Notes: generated by a model from the sequence alone, not told the origin. Positions 1-7,500 are shown, numbered from the stretch's first letter. The stretch: DNA of 8,490 nucleotides from Thioalkalivibrio sp. (GCA_003555285.1 PWGH01000150.1:1-8490); one strand, 5' to 3'. Made by a program: numbers and translations.

Positions 1-8
1 CCCCGATG

Positions 9-2027
9 CTACGGGTGCCAGCCGAGCGCCTGTGCCTTTTCGCGGGCCATGCGGGGGATGTCGTTGGCGATGAAGTGTTCGTGAAGGACCTGGACGCTGA
101 TCATGTTGTTGATGACTGCGTCGAGCTGAACCTGCGTGGAGACCGTGGTGCCTTCGGCGTCGTGCAGTTCGAACAATTGTTTCACGCCGTCGGGGTCGAG
201 CAGGCCGGCGGCCTGGATCGCCTCGTCGGAGAGGTAGCGGTCGGCCAGGGCTTTCATCGCGGCCCATTTCTCCGGATCGGTATGCGCCGGCGGGGCCATG
301 AAGGCGAACTTCTCGCGTTCGTACAGCACACGCGGCAGCAGGCCCTTCATCGCTTCGCGCAGCACGTATTTCTCGGTGCGGCCCTTGATGCGCATCGACG
401 GCGGCAGCTGGGCGGCGAATTCTGCGAGGTGGTGATCGAGAAACGGTGGGCGCGCCTCCATCGAATTGGCCATGTCCACGCGGTCGCCGCCCCAGGTCAG
501 GATCTGGCCCTCGAGCATCGTCTTGATCCACACGTACTGGGCCTTGTCCAGCGGATGCCGGCCCTCGAGCATGTCGCCCTCGAGCGCCGCCGCGATCGCC
601 GCACCCGGCTGATAGCCGTCGAGCGCCGCGCGCCGCTGCGGAGACAGCAGACCCGGAACGTGCGCCGCCGCCGCGAGCCACGGCTGCAGGCAGGAGGGGG
701 TGAAGCCGACCAGTGCGGTCAAGGCCGGGTCGTCGAGTTCGTCTTCGGCGAGCATCGCGCCGCTGAAGAGCTTGTTGCTTTCGTCCAGCAGCTGCTGCCA
801 GACCGCGCGCTCGGCCGCCGGCAGCGTGTCCAGGCCGTGCAGGAAGAGATCGCGGCGAAACGCCGGGTAGCCGCCGAAGAGCTCGTCGGAGCCCTCGCCG
901 GTGACCACGACCTTGTACCCGGCACCGTTCACGTGGCGGCTCATCAGCAGCTTCGCGACCCCGAGGGTGTTGTAGATGCTGCGCTCGGCGTGCCAGAGGG
1001 TTTCCACCAGGTTGTCGTACAGGTGCGCGGCGTTCAGCGTCATGATGTCGTGGTCGGCGCCGACGCTCTCGGCCATCTCGCGGGCGATCGCGGTCTCGTC
1101 GTAGGCGACGTCGTCGAAACCGATGGTGAAGGCCTTCACCGGGCTTTGCTGCGTGGCCGCCGCGAGGCCCAGCGTGATGCACGAATCGATGCCGCCGGAG
1201 AGGTAGCAGGCGACCGGGACATCGGCCTCCAGCCGCAGCTGCACCGCCTCCATCAGCTGCGAGCGCACGCCTTCGATCCAGTATTCCTCGTTTTCCTCGC
1301 CGTGCTCCGGGCGTTCCGAGGCGAGCGGAAAGTCCATGTCCCAGTACTTCTCGGTGCGGATCTTCAGCTTGCCGTGGGCGCGTTCGATGATCACGAAGTG
1401 CCCGGGCTGGACCTGGTGGATGCCCTCGAAGGCGGTGGTGCCGGGCACCACCGTCTGCATCAGCTGGTGGAACAGGCCGGTGTCCGAAAAGCGCCGCGGC
1501 ACGTCCGGATGCGCGAACAGCACCTTGATCTCGGAGCCGAAGATCAGCGCGTCATTGGCCTCGGTGTAGTACAGCGGCTTCACGCCGAAGCGGTCGCGAA
1601 TCAGCACCAGCCGGTCGCGCTCGCGGTCGTACAGCGCGATGCCGAACTCGCCGCGAAAGTGCGTGATCGCATCGCCGAGCCCGAGCCGCCGGTACAGGTG
1701 CATCACCATTTCCGAGTCGCTCTTGGTGCGAAACTTCACGCCGCGCAGCGTCAGGTCGGCGCGGATGCGCTTGTAGTCGTAGAGCTCGCCGTTCACCGCG
1801 GTCATGATCGAGCCGTCGGTGATGCAGAAGGGCTGGCGGCCGCGGTTCTCGTCCAGGTCGATGATCGACAGCCGGGCGTGCGAGAAGCCCACGCCGCGGT
1901 CCTGCTGCACCCGATAGCCGAAGCCATCCGGCCCGCGGTGGTACTGGATGGCGGCCATCGCCACCAGCGTCTCGGGGTCGACCGGGCGTTTTGGGTCGGC
2001 ATGAAAGATTCCAGCGATGCCGCACAT
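9..2027 (-). CDS. asnB: Asparagine synthetase (glutamine-hydrolysing), AsnB type, long form
   Basis: This 672-residue protein joins a glutaminase to an ATP-dependent amide synthetase. By family it converts aspartate, glutamine and ATP to asparagine, glutamate, AMP and pyrophosphate in the cytoplasm. The start MCGIAGIF leaves Cys2 as the N-terminal nucleophile. The glutaminase half shows HARLSIIDL (50-58), AVNGELYDY (77-85) and SDSE (103-106). The synthetase half shows the pyrophosphate loop SGGIDS (277-282), GEGSDELFGGY (377-387), a PFLDH segment near 528-532 and KYVLREAM (553-560). It is longer than E. coli AsnB (about 554 residues), with extra sequence before and after the synthetase core. 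The ATG is preceded by AAGGAG at good spacing and lies 44 bases after the carbamoyltransferase stop, so it is probably the last operon gene seen here. It could serve general asparagine supply or amidate a pathway-specific carboxylate; the sequence does not decide between these. Confidence 0.9.
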   Translation of the reverse strand: MCGIAGIFHADPKRPVDPETLVAMAAIQYHRGPDGFGYRVQQDRGVGFSHARLSIIDLDENRGRQPFCITDGSIMTAVNGELYDYKRIRADLTLRGVKFRTKSDSEMVMHLYRRLGLGDAITHFRGEFGIALYDRERDRLVLIRDRFGVKPLYYTEANDALIFGSEIKVLFAHPDVPRRFSDTGLFHQLMQTVVPGTTAFEGIHQVQPGHFVIIERAHGKLKIRTEKYWDMDFPLASERPEHGEENEEYWIEGVRSQLMEAVQLRLEADVPVACYLSGGIDSCITLGLAAATQQSPVKAFTIGFDDVAYDETAIAREMAESVGADHDIMTLNAAHLYDNLVETLWHAERSIYNTLGVAKLLMSRHVNGAGYKVVVTGEGSDELFGGYPAFRRDLFLHGLDTLPAAERAVWQQLLDESNKLFSGAMLAEDELDDPALTALVGFTPSCLQPWLAAAAHVPGLLSPQRRAALDGYQPGAAIAAALEGDMLEGRHPLDKAQYVWIKTMLEGQILTWGGDRVDMANSMEARPPFLDHHLAEFAAQLPPSMRIKGRTEKYVLREAMKGLLPRVLYEREKFAFMAPPAHTDPEKWAAMKALADRYLSDEAIQAAGLLDPDGVKQLFELHDAEGTTVSTQVQLDAVINNMISVQVLHEHFIANDIPRMAREKAQALGWHP

Positions 2028-2071
2028 GATGGTTCTCCTTGGATTCAGTCGGGGTCGGGTTTGCTGCGTGC

Positions 2072-3151
2072 TTATCGGTCCGGCGTGTCCATCACCGCGC
2101 TGATCCGGTGCACCACCGAGGTCAGCAGCGCCATGCGCACGAACACCGCGCCGCGCGCCTGGGCGAAGTACCAGTTGTGGGGCGTGTCATCGAGGTCGGT
2201 GGACAATTCCCGGCCGCGGGCCAGCGGGTGCAGGATCACCGCACCCGGCTTCAGCGGCGAGTCGCGGGTCAGCTTCAGGCCGTCGCCGAGGGATTCGTAG
2301 CTGTCGCCGACCCAGGCGATGGCATTGATGTACACCACGTCGAGTTCCGGCAGCACCGGATCGAGTTCGTCCACCAGGCGCAGGCGCAGGCCGGCGCGTT
2401 CCAATTCCTCGCGCTGTTCGGCATCGAAGCTCTCACCCTCGCGCGAGATCACGACCACCTCGAGGACGGCCTCGGCGAAGTTCGCCAGCAGCAGCAGCAG
2501 GCTGCGCACGGTGCGCATGCGCGCGGGTACGCCGATGATGCCAATGCGGATGCGGGACTCCGGGGGCACGTTCGGCTGGAACAATTCCGGGCGCCATTTG
2601 GCCAGCGTGTACAGGTCGGCCATCGCCTGGGTCGGGTGCTCGTCGATGCCGTTGCCGGCGTTGATGATCGGGATGCGCAGGGCGTCGAGCATCGAATAGA
2701 CTGCCTGATCCTCACCGCTACGCAGCACGATCACATCGCCATAGTTGTTGAACATCTCGGCGATGTCCCCGAGCGATTCGCCCTTGGCCAGCCCCGTGCT
2801 CTGGGGGTCGGTGATCGACATGATCGCCCCGCCCAGCCGGTGCCAGGCGCTCTCGAAGGACAGCCGGGTTCGGGTGGACGGTTCGTAGAAGGCGCTGATC
2901 AGGATCTTGCCGTTCAGTGGCAGGTGCATCAGCGCCGGTGTGGATTCGTACTGCGCCGCCAGCCGGAACAGCTGGACCAGGGTGGCCCGGTCAAACTGGC
3001 GGCTGGACACCACATGGCGTGCGGCCAGTGCGACCAACGGCTCCGGATCTTCGGGCAGGGCATCCACCAGCGCGCGCGGCCGCTCGATGCCGGCGGTGCC
3101 GTCCTTGGGTTGCAGCGGACGCTGCAACTGCTCTTCTGGATTTTTCACCAC
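2072..3151 (-). CDS. Aspartate/ornithine carbamoyltransferase superfamily protein, divergent from PyrB
   Basis: A cytoplasmic carbamoyltransferase homologue of about 359 residues. The carbamoyl-phosphate half is intact: STRTR (92-96), the mobile-loop lysine in LAKGES (Lys123), Arg144, HPTQ (172-175) and RTVRSL with Arg213. The C-terminal half keeps HPLAR (308-312) and TPHNWYF as in E. coli PyrB. The PyrB motif TRVQ, whose Arg and Gln bind aspartate, aligns with NAIA (276-279), so the acceptor is probably not aspartate, or the reaction may run towards carbamoyl phosphate. About 45 extra N-terminal residues precede the usual beginning. The start is one of two consecutive GTG codons (3151 or 3148). 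Both overlap the 40-residue gene upstream, the second as a GTGA overlap, and AGAGAGG lies just before. A longer in-frame reading to 3502 runs back through the small gene and the symporter tail and is rejected. NCBI-style tools would probably label it pyrB; I think that label misleads. Confidence 0.87.
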   Translation of the reverse strand: MVKNPEEQLQRPLQPKDGTAGIERPRALVDALPEDPEPLVALAARHVVSSRQFDRATLVQLFRLAAQYESTPALMHLPLNGKILISAFYEPSTRTRLSFESAWHRLGGAIMSITDPQSTGLAKGESLGDIAEMFNNYGDVIVLRSGEDQAVYSMLDALRIPIINAGNGIDEHPTQAMADLYTLAKWRPELFQPNVPPESRIRIGIIGVPARMRTVRSLLLLLANFAEAVLEVVVISREGESFDAEQREELERAGLRLRLVDELDPVLPELDVVYINAIAWVGDSYESLGDGLKLTRDSPLKPGAVILHPLARGRELSTDLDDTPHNWYFAQARGAVFVRMALLTSVVHRISAVMDTPDR

Positions 3152-3267
3152 AGTCGGCCTCTCTTCCAGTCGCGAATGAATAGGGTCAGCAGCACGATCG
3201 GGGCCACGGTGGCGACGCCCGTGGCGATCACCACGACGACGGCCAGAGCCTCCACGGACAGGGTCAT
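3145..3267 (-). CDS. 40-residue single-span membrane protein, putative symporter small subunit
   Basis: A tiny gene exactly filling the space between the symporter and the carbamoyltransferase. Its ATG overlaps the symporter stop as ATGA, with GGAGG eight bases or so upstream, and its TGA overlaps the GTG start of the next gene. The protein begins MTLSVEALAVVVV, has one hydrophobic segment at about residues 7-30, and ends in a basic tail RDWKRGRLW expected to face the cytoplasm. Short single-span proteins of this size and tail type are often found beside sodium:solute symporters and are named putative transporter small subunits. That assignment rests on my memory of the family plus position, not on a search. 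The perfect tiling, good ribosome binding site and sensible hydropathy make it very likely to be translated. A role in stabilising or regulating the symporter is inference. Confidence 0.8.
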   Translation of the reverse strand: MTLSVEALAVVVVIATGVATVAPIVLLTLFIRDWKRGRLW

Positions 3268-4841
3268 CGGGCACCTCCGTTGGGCAAGGGGCCGCAGCCC
3301 GGGTTGTGCGGGTCCGGCGTGCGTGAAGCGGCGGTCGGATAAACCGGCGCGGTATCCATCGGATCCCGCCCGCGGGCGTTCCCGTCGTCACCGTCCGGGT
3401 CGACCTCGGCCAGGCGACCCCAGTCGAAGTCGCGCGGCGCGGCCCAGGTGAACAGCAACAGCACCGCGAGCGAGACCGCAGCACCGACCAGCGCGGCGAC
3501 ATAGAAGCCGATCGCGAAGTAGCTGAACAGGCCGAGCCCGCTGCCCAGGATCATCGACCAGGCCGCCCCGGCCGGGTTGGTCCGGCGCCAGTACAGTCCG
3601 GCAACCACCGGCCAGATCGCGCTGGCGACGAAAGCCCCGGTGAAGTACAGCACCGCGGCCAGCGAGCCGATGATCGGCAACTCGCCCCGGTAGCTGGCCG
3701 CGAGCCAGGTCAGCAGCCCGAGCAGCACGACGATGATCTTGGTCGCCCGGTACAGCTGTTGCTGGGAGGCCTGCGGGCGGAAGTGGCCGCGGTAGAGGTC
3801 GCGGGTCACCAGGTCCGAGGTCGCGGCGAGCAGCGAGTCCAGGCTCGAGGCCAGCGCCGCGAAGACCACGATGAAGACGACGATCGCGCCGGTGAGCCCG
3901 AGGATCTCGGCGGCGACCAGCGGGCCGACCATGTCTGCGACCGGCACGTTGATGCCGAGCGCCGGGGTCGCGAGCGCAACGAAGCCCGCGACGATGGGGA
4001 TCGGCAGCCACAGCAGCCCGGCCAGCAGGTAGGCGCGAAAGCCGACCTGGCGCCCGAAGGCAAAAGCGCGCGACCACCAGACGTTGGAGTGGAAGATCTC
4101 GCCGACCCCGAACAGCAGGTTGTTGAACAGGAACATGATCGCCGCGGGGAACAGCAGGTTCAGCAGCTCCGGGCGCTCTTCGAGCAGGTTGAAGTGGATC
4201 GCCTCGAAGCCGACCCGGTCGATCGTCAGCCAGGCGATGAAGCTCACGCCGAGGATGATGATGATCGTCTGCACGAAGTCGGTGCCGATCACCGCACGCA
4301 GGCCGCCGAGCAGGGTGTAGAGCACGCAGACCGTCAGGATCACGGTCATTCCCACCCGGTAGTCGATTCCAGCCAGGGCATTGATCAGTACCCCGCCGGC
4401 CATCGCCAGGCTGACCAGCCAGCCGAAGGCGTAGATCAGCGACACGACCAGGAACACGCGCCAGGTGAAGGTGCCAAAGCGCAGGCGGATGAAATCCCCG
4501 GAGGTGAAGCCGTTCGGCATCAGCTCGCGGATGCGCCGCGCCATCGGCGCGAACAGGATCAGCCCGAGCGCGCCGAGCGAATAGCCGAACATGCCCCAGA
4601 CACCCAGCTGTAGCGCGAGCTGCGGGGCGGTCATCGTCGTGTTCGCGGTGACCCAGGTCGCCATCGCGGTGGCGGTGGCGAGCGCCAGCCCGACGTTGCG
4701 CCCGGCGAGCATGTGATCGACCGCGGTGCGGTTGTTGCGCCCCAGATACCAGCCCAGAAGCACCCAAAGCACGCCGAAGCCGAGCAGCAGACCCCAGGCG
4801 ATCCCCGCGGGGAGGATGGCTGCATCCTCCGCCAGTGTCAT
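3264..4841 (-). CDS. Sodium:solute symporter family transporter, DUR3/urea-transporter-like
   Basis: A 525-residue inner-membrane protein with about 13 hydrophobic segments between residues 12 and 465, the layout of the SSS family (LeuT fold, Na+ or H+ coupled uptake). The region WVTANTTMTAPQLALQLGVW (63-82), followed by PNGFTSGDFIRLRFG, resembles the urea-transporter (DUR3) branch. The segment FAALASSLDSLLAATSDLVT (328-347) carries the serine-rich helix that forms the Na2 site in this family. A hydrophilic tail of about 55 residues, rich in Asp, Pro and Gly, follows the last span and is probably cytoplasmic and disordered. The ATG overlaps the hydrolase stop (ATGA) and its own stop overlaps the small gene, so all three should be made together. 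Likely cargo is urea, a ureide or a related amide, by family and context. The ribosome binding site is weak, consistent with translational coupling. Confidence 0.9.
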   Translation of the reverse strand: MTLAEDAAILPAGIAWGLLLGFGVLWVLLGWYLGRNNRTAVDHMLAGRNVGLALATATAMATWVTANTTMTAPQLALQLGVWGMFGYSLGALGLILFAPMARRIRELMPNGFTSGDFIRLRFGTFTWRVFLVVSLIYAFGWLVSLAMAGGVLINALAGIDYRVGMTVILTVCVLYTLLGGLRAVIGTDFVQTIIIILGVSFIAWLTIDRVGFEAIHFNLLEERPELLNLLFPAAIMFLFNNLLFGVGEIFHSNVWWSRAFAFGRQVGFRAYLLAGLLWLPIPIVAGFVALATPALGINVPVADMVGPLVAAEILGLTGAIVVFIVVFAALASSLDSLLAATSDLVTRDLYRGHFRPQASQQQLYRATKIIVVLLGLLTWLAASYRGELPIIGSLAAVLYFTGAFVASAIWPVVAGLYWRRTNPAGAAWSMILGSGLGLFSYFAIGFYVAALVGAAVSLAVLLLFTWAAPRDFDWGRLAEVDPDGDDGNARGRDPMDTAPVYPTAASRTPDPHNPGCGPLPNGGAR

Positions 4842-5575
4842 GAGGCCACTCGCACCTTGGCGATCTCGGAGATCGCCTCATCGGTGCTCATCACGCGGGC
4901 ATAGCGGCCCTTGATGGTGGTGATCGTGGCCTCCTGCAGCTCCGGCGTCACCGTGGCGCAGCAATCCTCGATCAGCGTCACGTAGAAGCCGAGATCGCAC
5001 GCATCGCGCACGGCGGTGGACACGCACTCGTTCGAGTAGACCCCGGTGATGAACAGCGATGTGATGTTCAGATTGCGCAGCAGGTACGTGAGGTTGGTCG
5101 AGTTGAAGACCCCGCTTGCGGTCTTGTTCAGCACGATCTCGTCGGCGACCGGGGCGACCATTTCGATGAATTCGGCCTCCTTGGAGCCCGGCGCCGCGTG
5201 CAGATTCAGCCGCTTGTGGCCGGCGCTGCGGTCGCGGCCGTCGTGGGTCAGCGACTGGATGCGCGAATGGATTACCTCCAGGCCATGTTGGCGAAAGGCG
5301 TCCTGCAGCCGCCGCACGTTGGGCAGTACCCGGCTCTCCAGCTGATGGAAATAGTATTCCTGGGCCGCGAGCGGCACCCCGGAGGCGGCCACGTCGGCGA
5401 AGACCCCATGGCCGCGCGCGGCATCCAGGTACTGCAGGTCGATGCACAGTAGGGCGACATGATGCTTGGCCAGTTCCTGGCGCAGCAATCGGGTGGAGAT
5501 CAGCGTGCCCTGGTATTGGTCGTGCAGAGGGTCCAGGGCATCGAAGTCGGTGATCGGAGTGGTTTTGTCGGTCAT
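4838..5575 (-). CDS. Isochorismatase-family cysteine amidohydrolase
   Basis: A 245-residue cytoplasmic hydrolase of the isochorismatase-like fold. The Asp-Lys-Cys catalytic triad is visible: Asp46 in LLCIDLQ, Lys151 in VLNKTASGVF, and Cys184 in GVYSNECVST, the last in the usual cis-peptide/nucleophile context. Relatives with this triad include N-carbamoylsarcosine amidase, biuret hydrolase, ureidoacrylate hydrolase and nicotinamidase, all of which split a C-N amide or ureido bond; true isochorismatases of siderophore pathways are less likely here. I chose the second ATG (5575) because AGGA sits about eight bases before it. The first ATG (5584) has AGG directly abutting and would add only MLR. 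The gene starts 28 bases after the M20 hydrolase stop and shares an ATGA overlap with the symporter. Substrate is unknown; a ureido acid or carbamoylated amine is favoured by context. Confidence 0.88.
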   Translation of the reverse strand: MTDKTTPITDFDALDPLHDQYQGTLISTRLLRQELAKHHVALLCIDLQYLDAARGHGVFADVAASGVPLAAQEYYFHQLESRVLPNVRRLQDAFRQHGLEVIHSRIQSLTHDGRDRSAGHKRLNLHAAPGSKEAEFIEMVAPVADEIVLNKTASGVFNSTNLTYLLRNLNITSLFITGVYSNECVSTAVRDACDLGFYVTLIEDCCATVTPELQEATITTIKGRYARVMSTDEAISEIAKVRVAS

Positions 5576-5603
5576 GCGCAGCATCCTGTGGTGAAGCGGG
5601 CGT

Positions 5604-6866
5604 TCATAAAGCGGGGTCTCCGGGTTGGGCGGCCAGCGCCAGCACGCTGTGCAGCATCAGATTGGCGCCGGCCTCGATGTCTTCCCAGTTGGTCCATTCT
5701 CCCGCCGAATGGCTGCGTCCTTCCAGGCTGGGCACGAAGATCATGCCGGTGCGGGCGACCGAGCTGATGCTCTGGGTGTCGTGGGCGGCGCCGCTGGGCA
5801 TGCGCAGGTACGCGAGGTCCATGGCCTCGGCCTGGGTCGCGATCAGGTCCAGCAGGCCCGGGTCGCATTTCGTGGGGCTGATCTCGGAGAGCACGTCGAA
5901 CTCGAACATCAGGTCGCGGCGCCGGGCGAGGCTGGACAGCGTGCGGCGGGCCGCGTCATACAGCGCGCGCAGCACCCGCTCGTCGGTGTCGCGGACCTCG
6001 AAGGAGAAGGTCGCCAGCCCCGGAATCGTGTTCGCGGCGCCGGGCTGCAGTTCCACCCGGCCGATGGTCGCGCGGCTGTTCGGGCCGCCGTGCTCCTCCA
6101 GCAGACGGTTGATCTCGCCGGCGAATTCCGCGAGGCCCTGAAAGGGGTCGATGCGCATGTCCATCGGGGTGGTGCCGGCATGGTTGGGCTGGCCCTTCAG
6201 CCGGACCTCCCACTTGAACAGGCCGGTGATCGCCTCGACCACGCCGATGCTGATGCGCTTGCGATCCAGCACCGGGCCCTGTTCGATATGCAACTCGAGG
6301 AAGGCGTGGATGCTGTTCGGGTCGCGGCGGGCCCCCAATGCTGCGGTCGCGTCCAGGCCCCAGGCGGCCATCGCATCGACCAGCGAGTGCCCGTCCAGGT
6401 CGCGCGCGCCGAAGATGCGCTCCGGGCTCAACTGCCCGGCGAAGGCTTGGGAGCCGAACATGCCGCCGAAGCGGCCTTCCTCGTCGGTGAAGTCGATGAC
6501 CTCCAGCGGATGACGCAGCGCGATGCCGGCCTCCTTGACCGTACGCAGGACCTCGAGCCCGACCAGAACCCCCAGCGCACCGTCCAGCGGGCCACCGCCG
6601 GGAACGGTGTCGAGGTGCGAGCCCATGATCACCGTGGACTCTTCGCTCGCGTGATCGAGCCGGCCGTGCAGGTTGGCCGCCCCGTCCTGGTGCACCTCCA
6701 GTCCGGCAACCGCCAGACGCTGCCGGAACCAGTCCCGGCCCGCGCGATCGCCGTCGCTGAAGGCGCGGCGGTTCAGCCCCAGATCCTCGCTACGCCCGAT
6801 TTGGCCGAGGTCGAGGATGTCCTGTTGCAGCCGCTGCATGTCGATCTTGGTTTCGGTGAGGTTCAT
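5604..6866 (-). CDS. M20-family Zn-dependent amidase/carbamoylase (allantoate amidohydrolase or N-carbamoyl-amino-acid hydrolase type)
   Basis: A 420-residue cytoplasmic metallohydrolase of the hydantoinase/carbamoylase group, which removes a carbamoyl group from ureido acids to give amine, CO2 and ammonia. The expected two-metal ligands are all visible: His84 in GSHLDTVPGGG, Asp95 in LDGALGV, Glu129/Glu130 in TDEEGRF, His193 in ELHIEQGP, and His386 in RSHSAGE. The NHAGTTPM segment (228-235) and SGAAHD (358-363) are also typical and contribute to substrate carboxylate and ureido binding in the family. The start ATG follows GGAGCG at good spacing. A reading that begins at 6989 would add 41 Arg/Pro/Asn-rich residues overlapping the previous gene and is rejected. 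Members of this family act on N-carbamoyl-L-amino acids, beta-ureidopropionate, allantoate or ureidoglycolate; residues seen here do not separate these. The next gene follows within 30 bases. Confidence 0.92.
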   Translation of the reverse strand: MNLTETKIDMQRLQQDILDLGQIGRSEDLGLNRRAFSDGDRAGRDWFRQRLAVAGLEVHQDGAANLHGRLDHASEESTVIMGSHLDTVPGGGPLDGALGVLVGLEVLRTVKEAGIALRHPLEVIDFTDEEGRFGGMFGSQAFAGQLSPERIFGARDLDGHSLVDAMAAWGLDATAALGARRDPNSIHAFLELHIEQGPVLDRKRISIGVVEAITGLFKWEVRLKGQPNHAGTTPMDMRIDPFQGLAEFAGEINRLLEEHGGPNSRATIGRVELQPGAANTIPGLATFSFEVRDTDERVLRALYDAARRTLSSLARRRDLMFEFDVLSEISPTKCDPGLLDLIATQAEAMDLAYLRMPSGAAHDTQSISSVARTGMIFVPSLEGRSHSAGEWTNWEDIEAGANLMLHSVLALAAQPGDPAL

Positions 6867-6963
6867 GGTTCGCTCCGGCGTCCGGTGGTCAGGATGCGCT
6901 TGGGTGTTGACTGGGGGATTCGTTTTCGGGCCGCCGTTGCGGCGCCGGTATCGTCTTGAGGCG
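6867..6963 (-). other. 97-base intergenic gap inside the operon
   Basis: The widest gap in the gene string separates the Fn3-like membrane protein from the M20 hydrolase. It contains a short GC hairpin (CGCCG, loop CAA, CGGCG, roughly 6930-6942) but no following T-tract on the minus strand, so it does not look like an intrinsic terminator. I see no convincing internal promoter. The hairpin could affect processing or relative expression of the two parts of the operon, but this is speculative. Confidence 0.4.
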
Positions 6964-7500
6964 TCAGCTCCATTTGCGGCCGTTGGCAATGGCCAGGATC
7001 AGTACCAGGAACAGTCCGGCACCGAGCGCGAAGAAGCCGAAGGCACGGCCGAGCCCATGGTGCTCCACCACGACCACGGCCTCGTCATTCCATTGGTGGG
7101 CGCCGGCCTCACGGATCCGGAATCGGTATTCGCCATCGGCAAGCCCGCTGATGGTGGTGCGGGTGTCGCTGCCGCGATACAGAATCCGAGCATCCTGATG
7201 CTCGGGCGCGGTGGCCTGTTCCAGTTCGACCTGCTCGGCACCCTCCCATTCCAGGCCGAAGAAGCCGGCTCGGTCATACGTCGGCGGCGACACGAAGACG
7301 GGTTTGGCGGCACGGTTGTCGGCATGGGCCACGCTGCCGCCGGCATCGGCTACACTGTCATCGGCGAGGCTGCCGCCAGCCGGCCACAGCCAAAAGACCA
7401 GGATCAGCACGGCCAGTCGGGCCCACGGCGAGGCCCCGCGGCCGGCGGCGTCGGGAGTCCGTGCCCCTGCGCACGGCTGTTGCGCGTCGGCGTCTTTCAT
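6964..7500 (-). CDS. Membrane-anchored protein with a fibronectin type III-like extracytoplasmic domain, function unknown
   Basis: A 178-residue protein I do not recognise. Residues 27-46 are a hydrophobic signal or anchor (RLAVLILVFWLW) with a possible signal-peptidase site after SLA at 46. A beta-rich region at about 67-146 follows, with features of a fibronectin-III or Y_Y_Y-like sandwich: FGLEWEGAEQVELEQA, then TTISGLADGEYRFRIRE, the last matching the L-x-x-G-x-Y-x-(F/V)-R pattern of Fn3 domains. Residues 152-173 form a C-terminal membrane span ending in NGRKWS, a basic cytoplasmic end. The predicted arrangement is periplasmic domain plus inner-membrane anchor. The start is set by an ATGA overlap with the MarR stop and a strong GGAGG before it. 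Its place between regulator and enzymes suggests a linked role, for example as a sensor, or as an adaptor for the transporter, but this is inference. The 20-odd residues before the hydrophobic segment are unusually long for a signal peptide. Confidence 0.75.
   Translation of the reverse strand: MKDADAQQPCAGARTPDAAGRGASPWARLAVLILVFWLWPAGGSLADDSVADAGGSVAHADNRAAKPVFVSPPTYDRAGFFGLEWEGAEQVELEQATAPEHQDARILYRGSDTRTTISGLADGEYRFRIREAGAHQWNDEAVVVVEHHGLGRAFGFFALGAGLFLVLILAIANGRKWS

Noticed and set aside
6..2300. Long plus-strand open frame of 764 codons opposite asnB
   Set aside because: It is antisense to a gene with full AsnB motifs, is rich in Arg/His/Val/Gly/Gln with no recognisable domain, and has no ribosome binding site. 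Such frames are common opposite GC-rich genes.
2072..3151. Housekeeping pyrB with pyrimidine biosynthesis role
   Set aside because: The aspartate-binding Arg/Gln motif is replaced, and no pyrI, pyrC or other pyrimidine gene is nearby.
2039..3451. Plus-strand open frame of 470 codons opposite the carbamoyltransferase
   Set aside because: Antisense shadow of a well-supported gene; composition is His/Gln/Arg-rich and without domain features, and it crosses several true gene boundaries.
3152..3502. N-terminal extension of the carbamoyltransferase to an upstream ATG
   Set aside because: The extra 117 residues are Arg/Pro/Thr-rich shadow of the symporter tail and the 40-residue gene; GTG at 3151/3148 has a binding site and overlap that fit.
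3759..4613. Plus-strand open frame of 284 codons opposite the symporter
   Set aside because: Its strongly acidic, Asp/Glu/Arg/Gln-rich product is the expected reverse reading of hydrophobic membrane-span codons.
6928..6944. GC hairpin between the Fn3-like gene and the M20 gene as a terminator
   Set aside because: Stem is only five base pairs and no T-run follows on the minus strand.
5625..6959. Plus-strand open frame of 444 codons opposite the M20 hydrolase
   Set aside because: Antisense to a protein with all metal ligands intact; no ribosome binding site or domain.
6867..6989. N-terminal extension of the M20 hydrolase to 6989
   Set aside because: The added residues are basic, low-complexity and overlap the preceding gene; ATG at 6866 has GGAGCG before it and starts the family's usual N-terminus.
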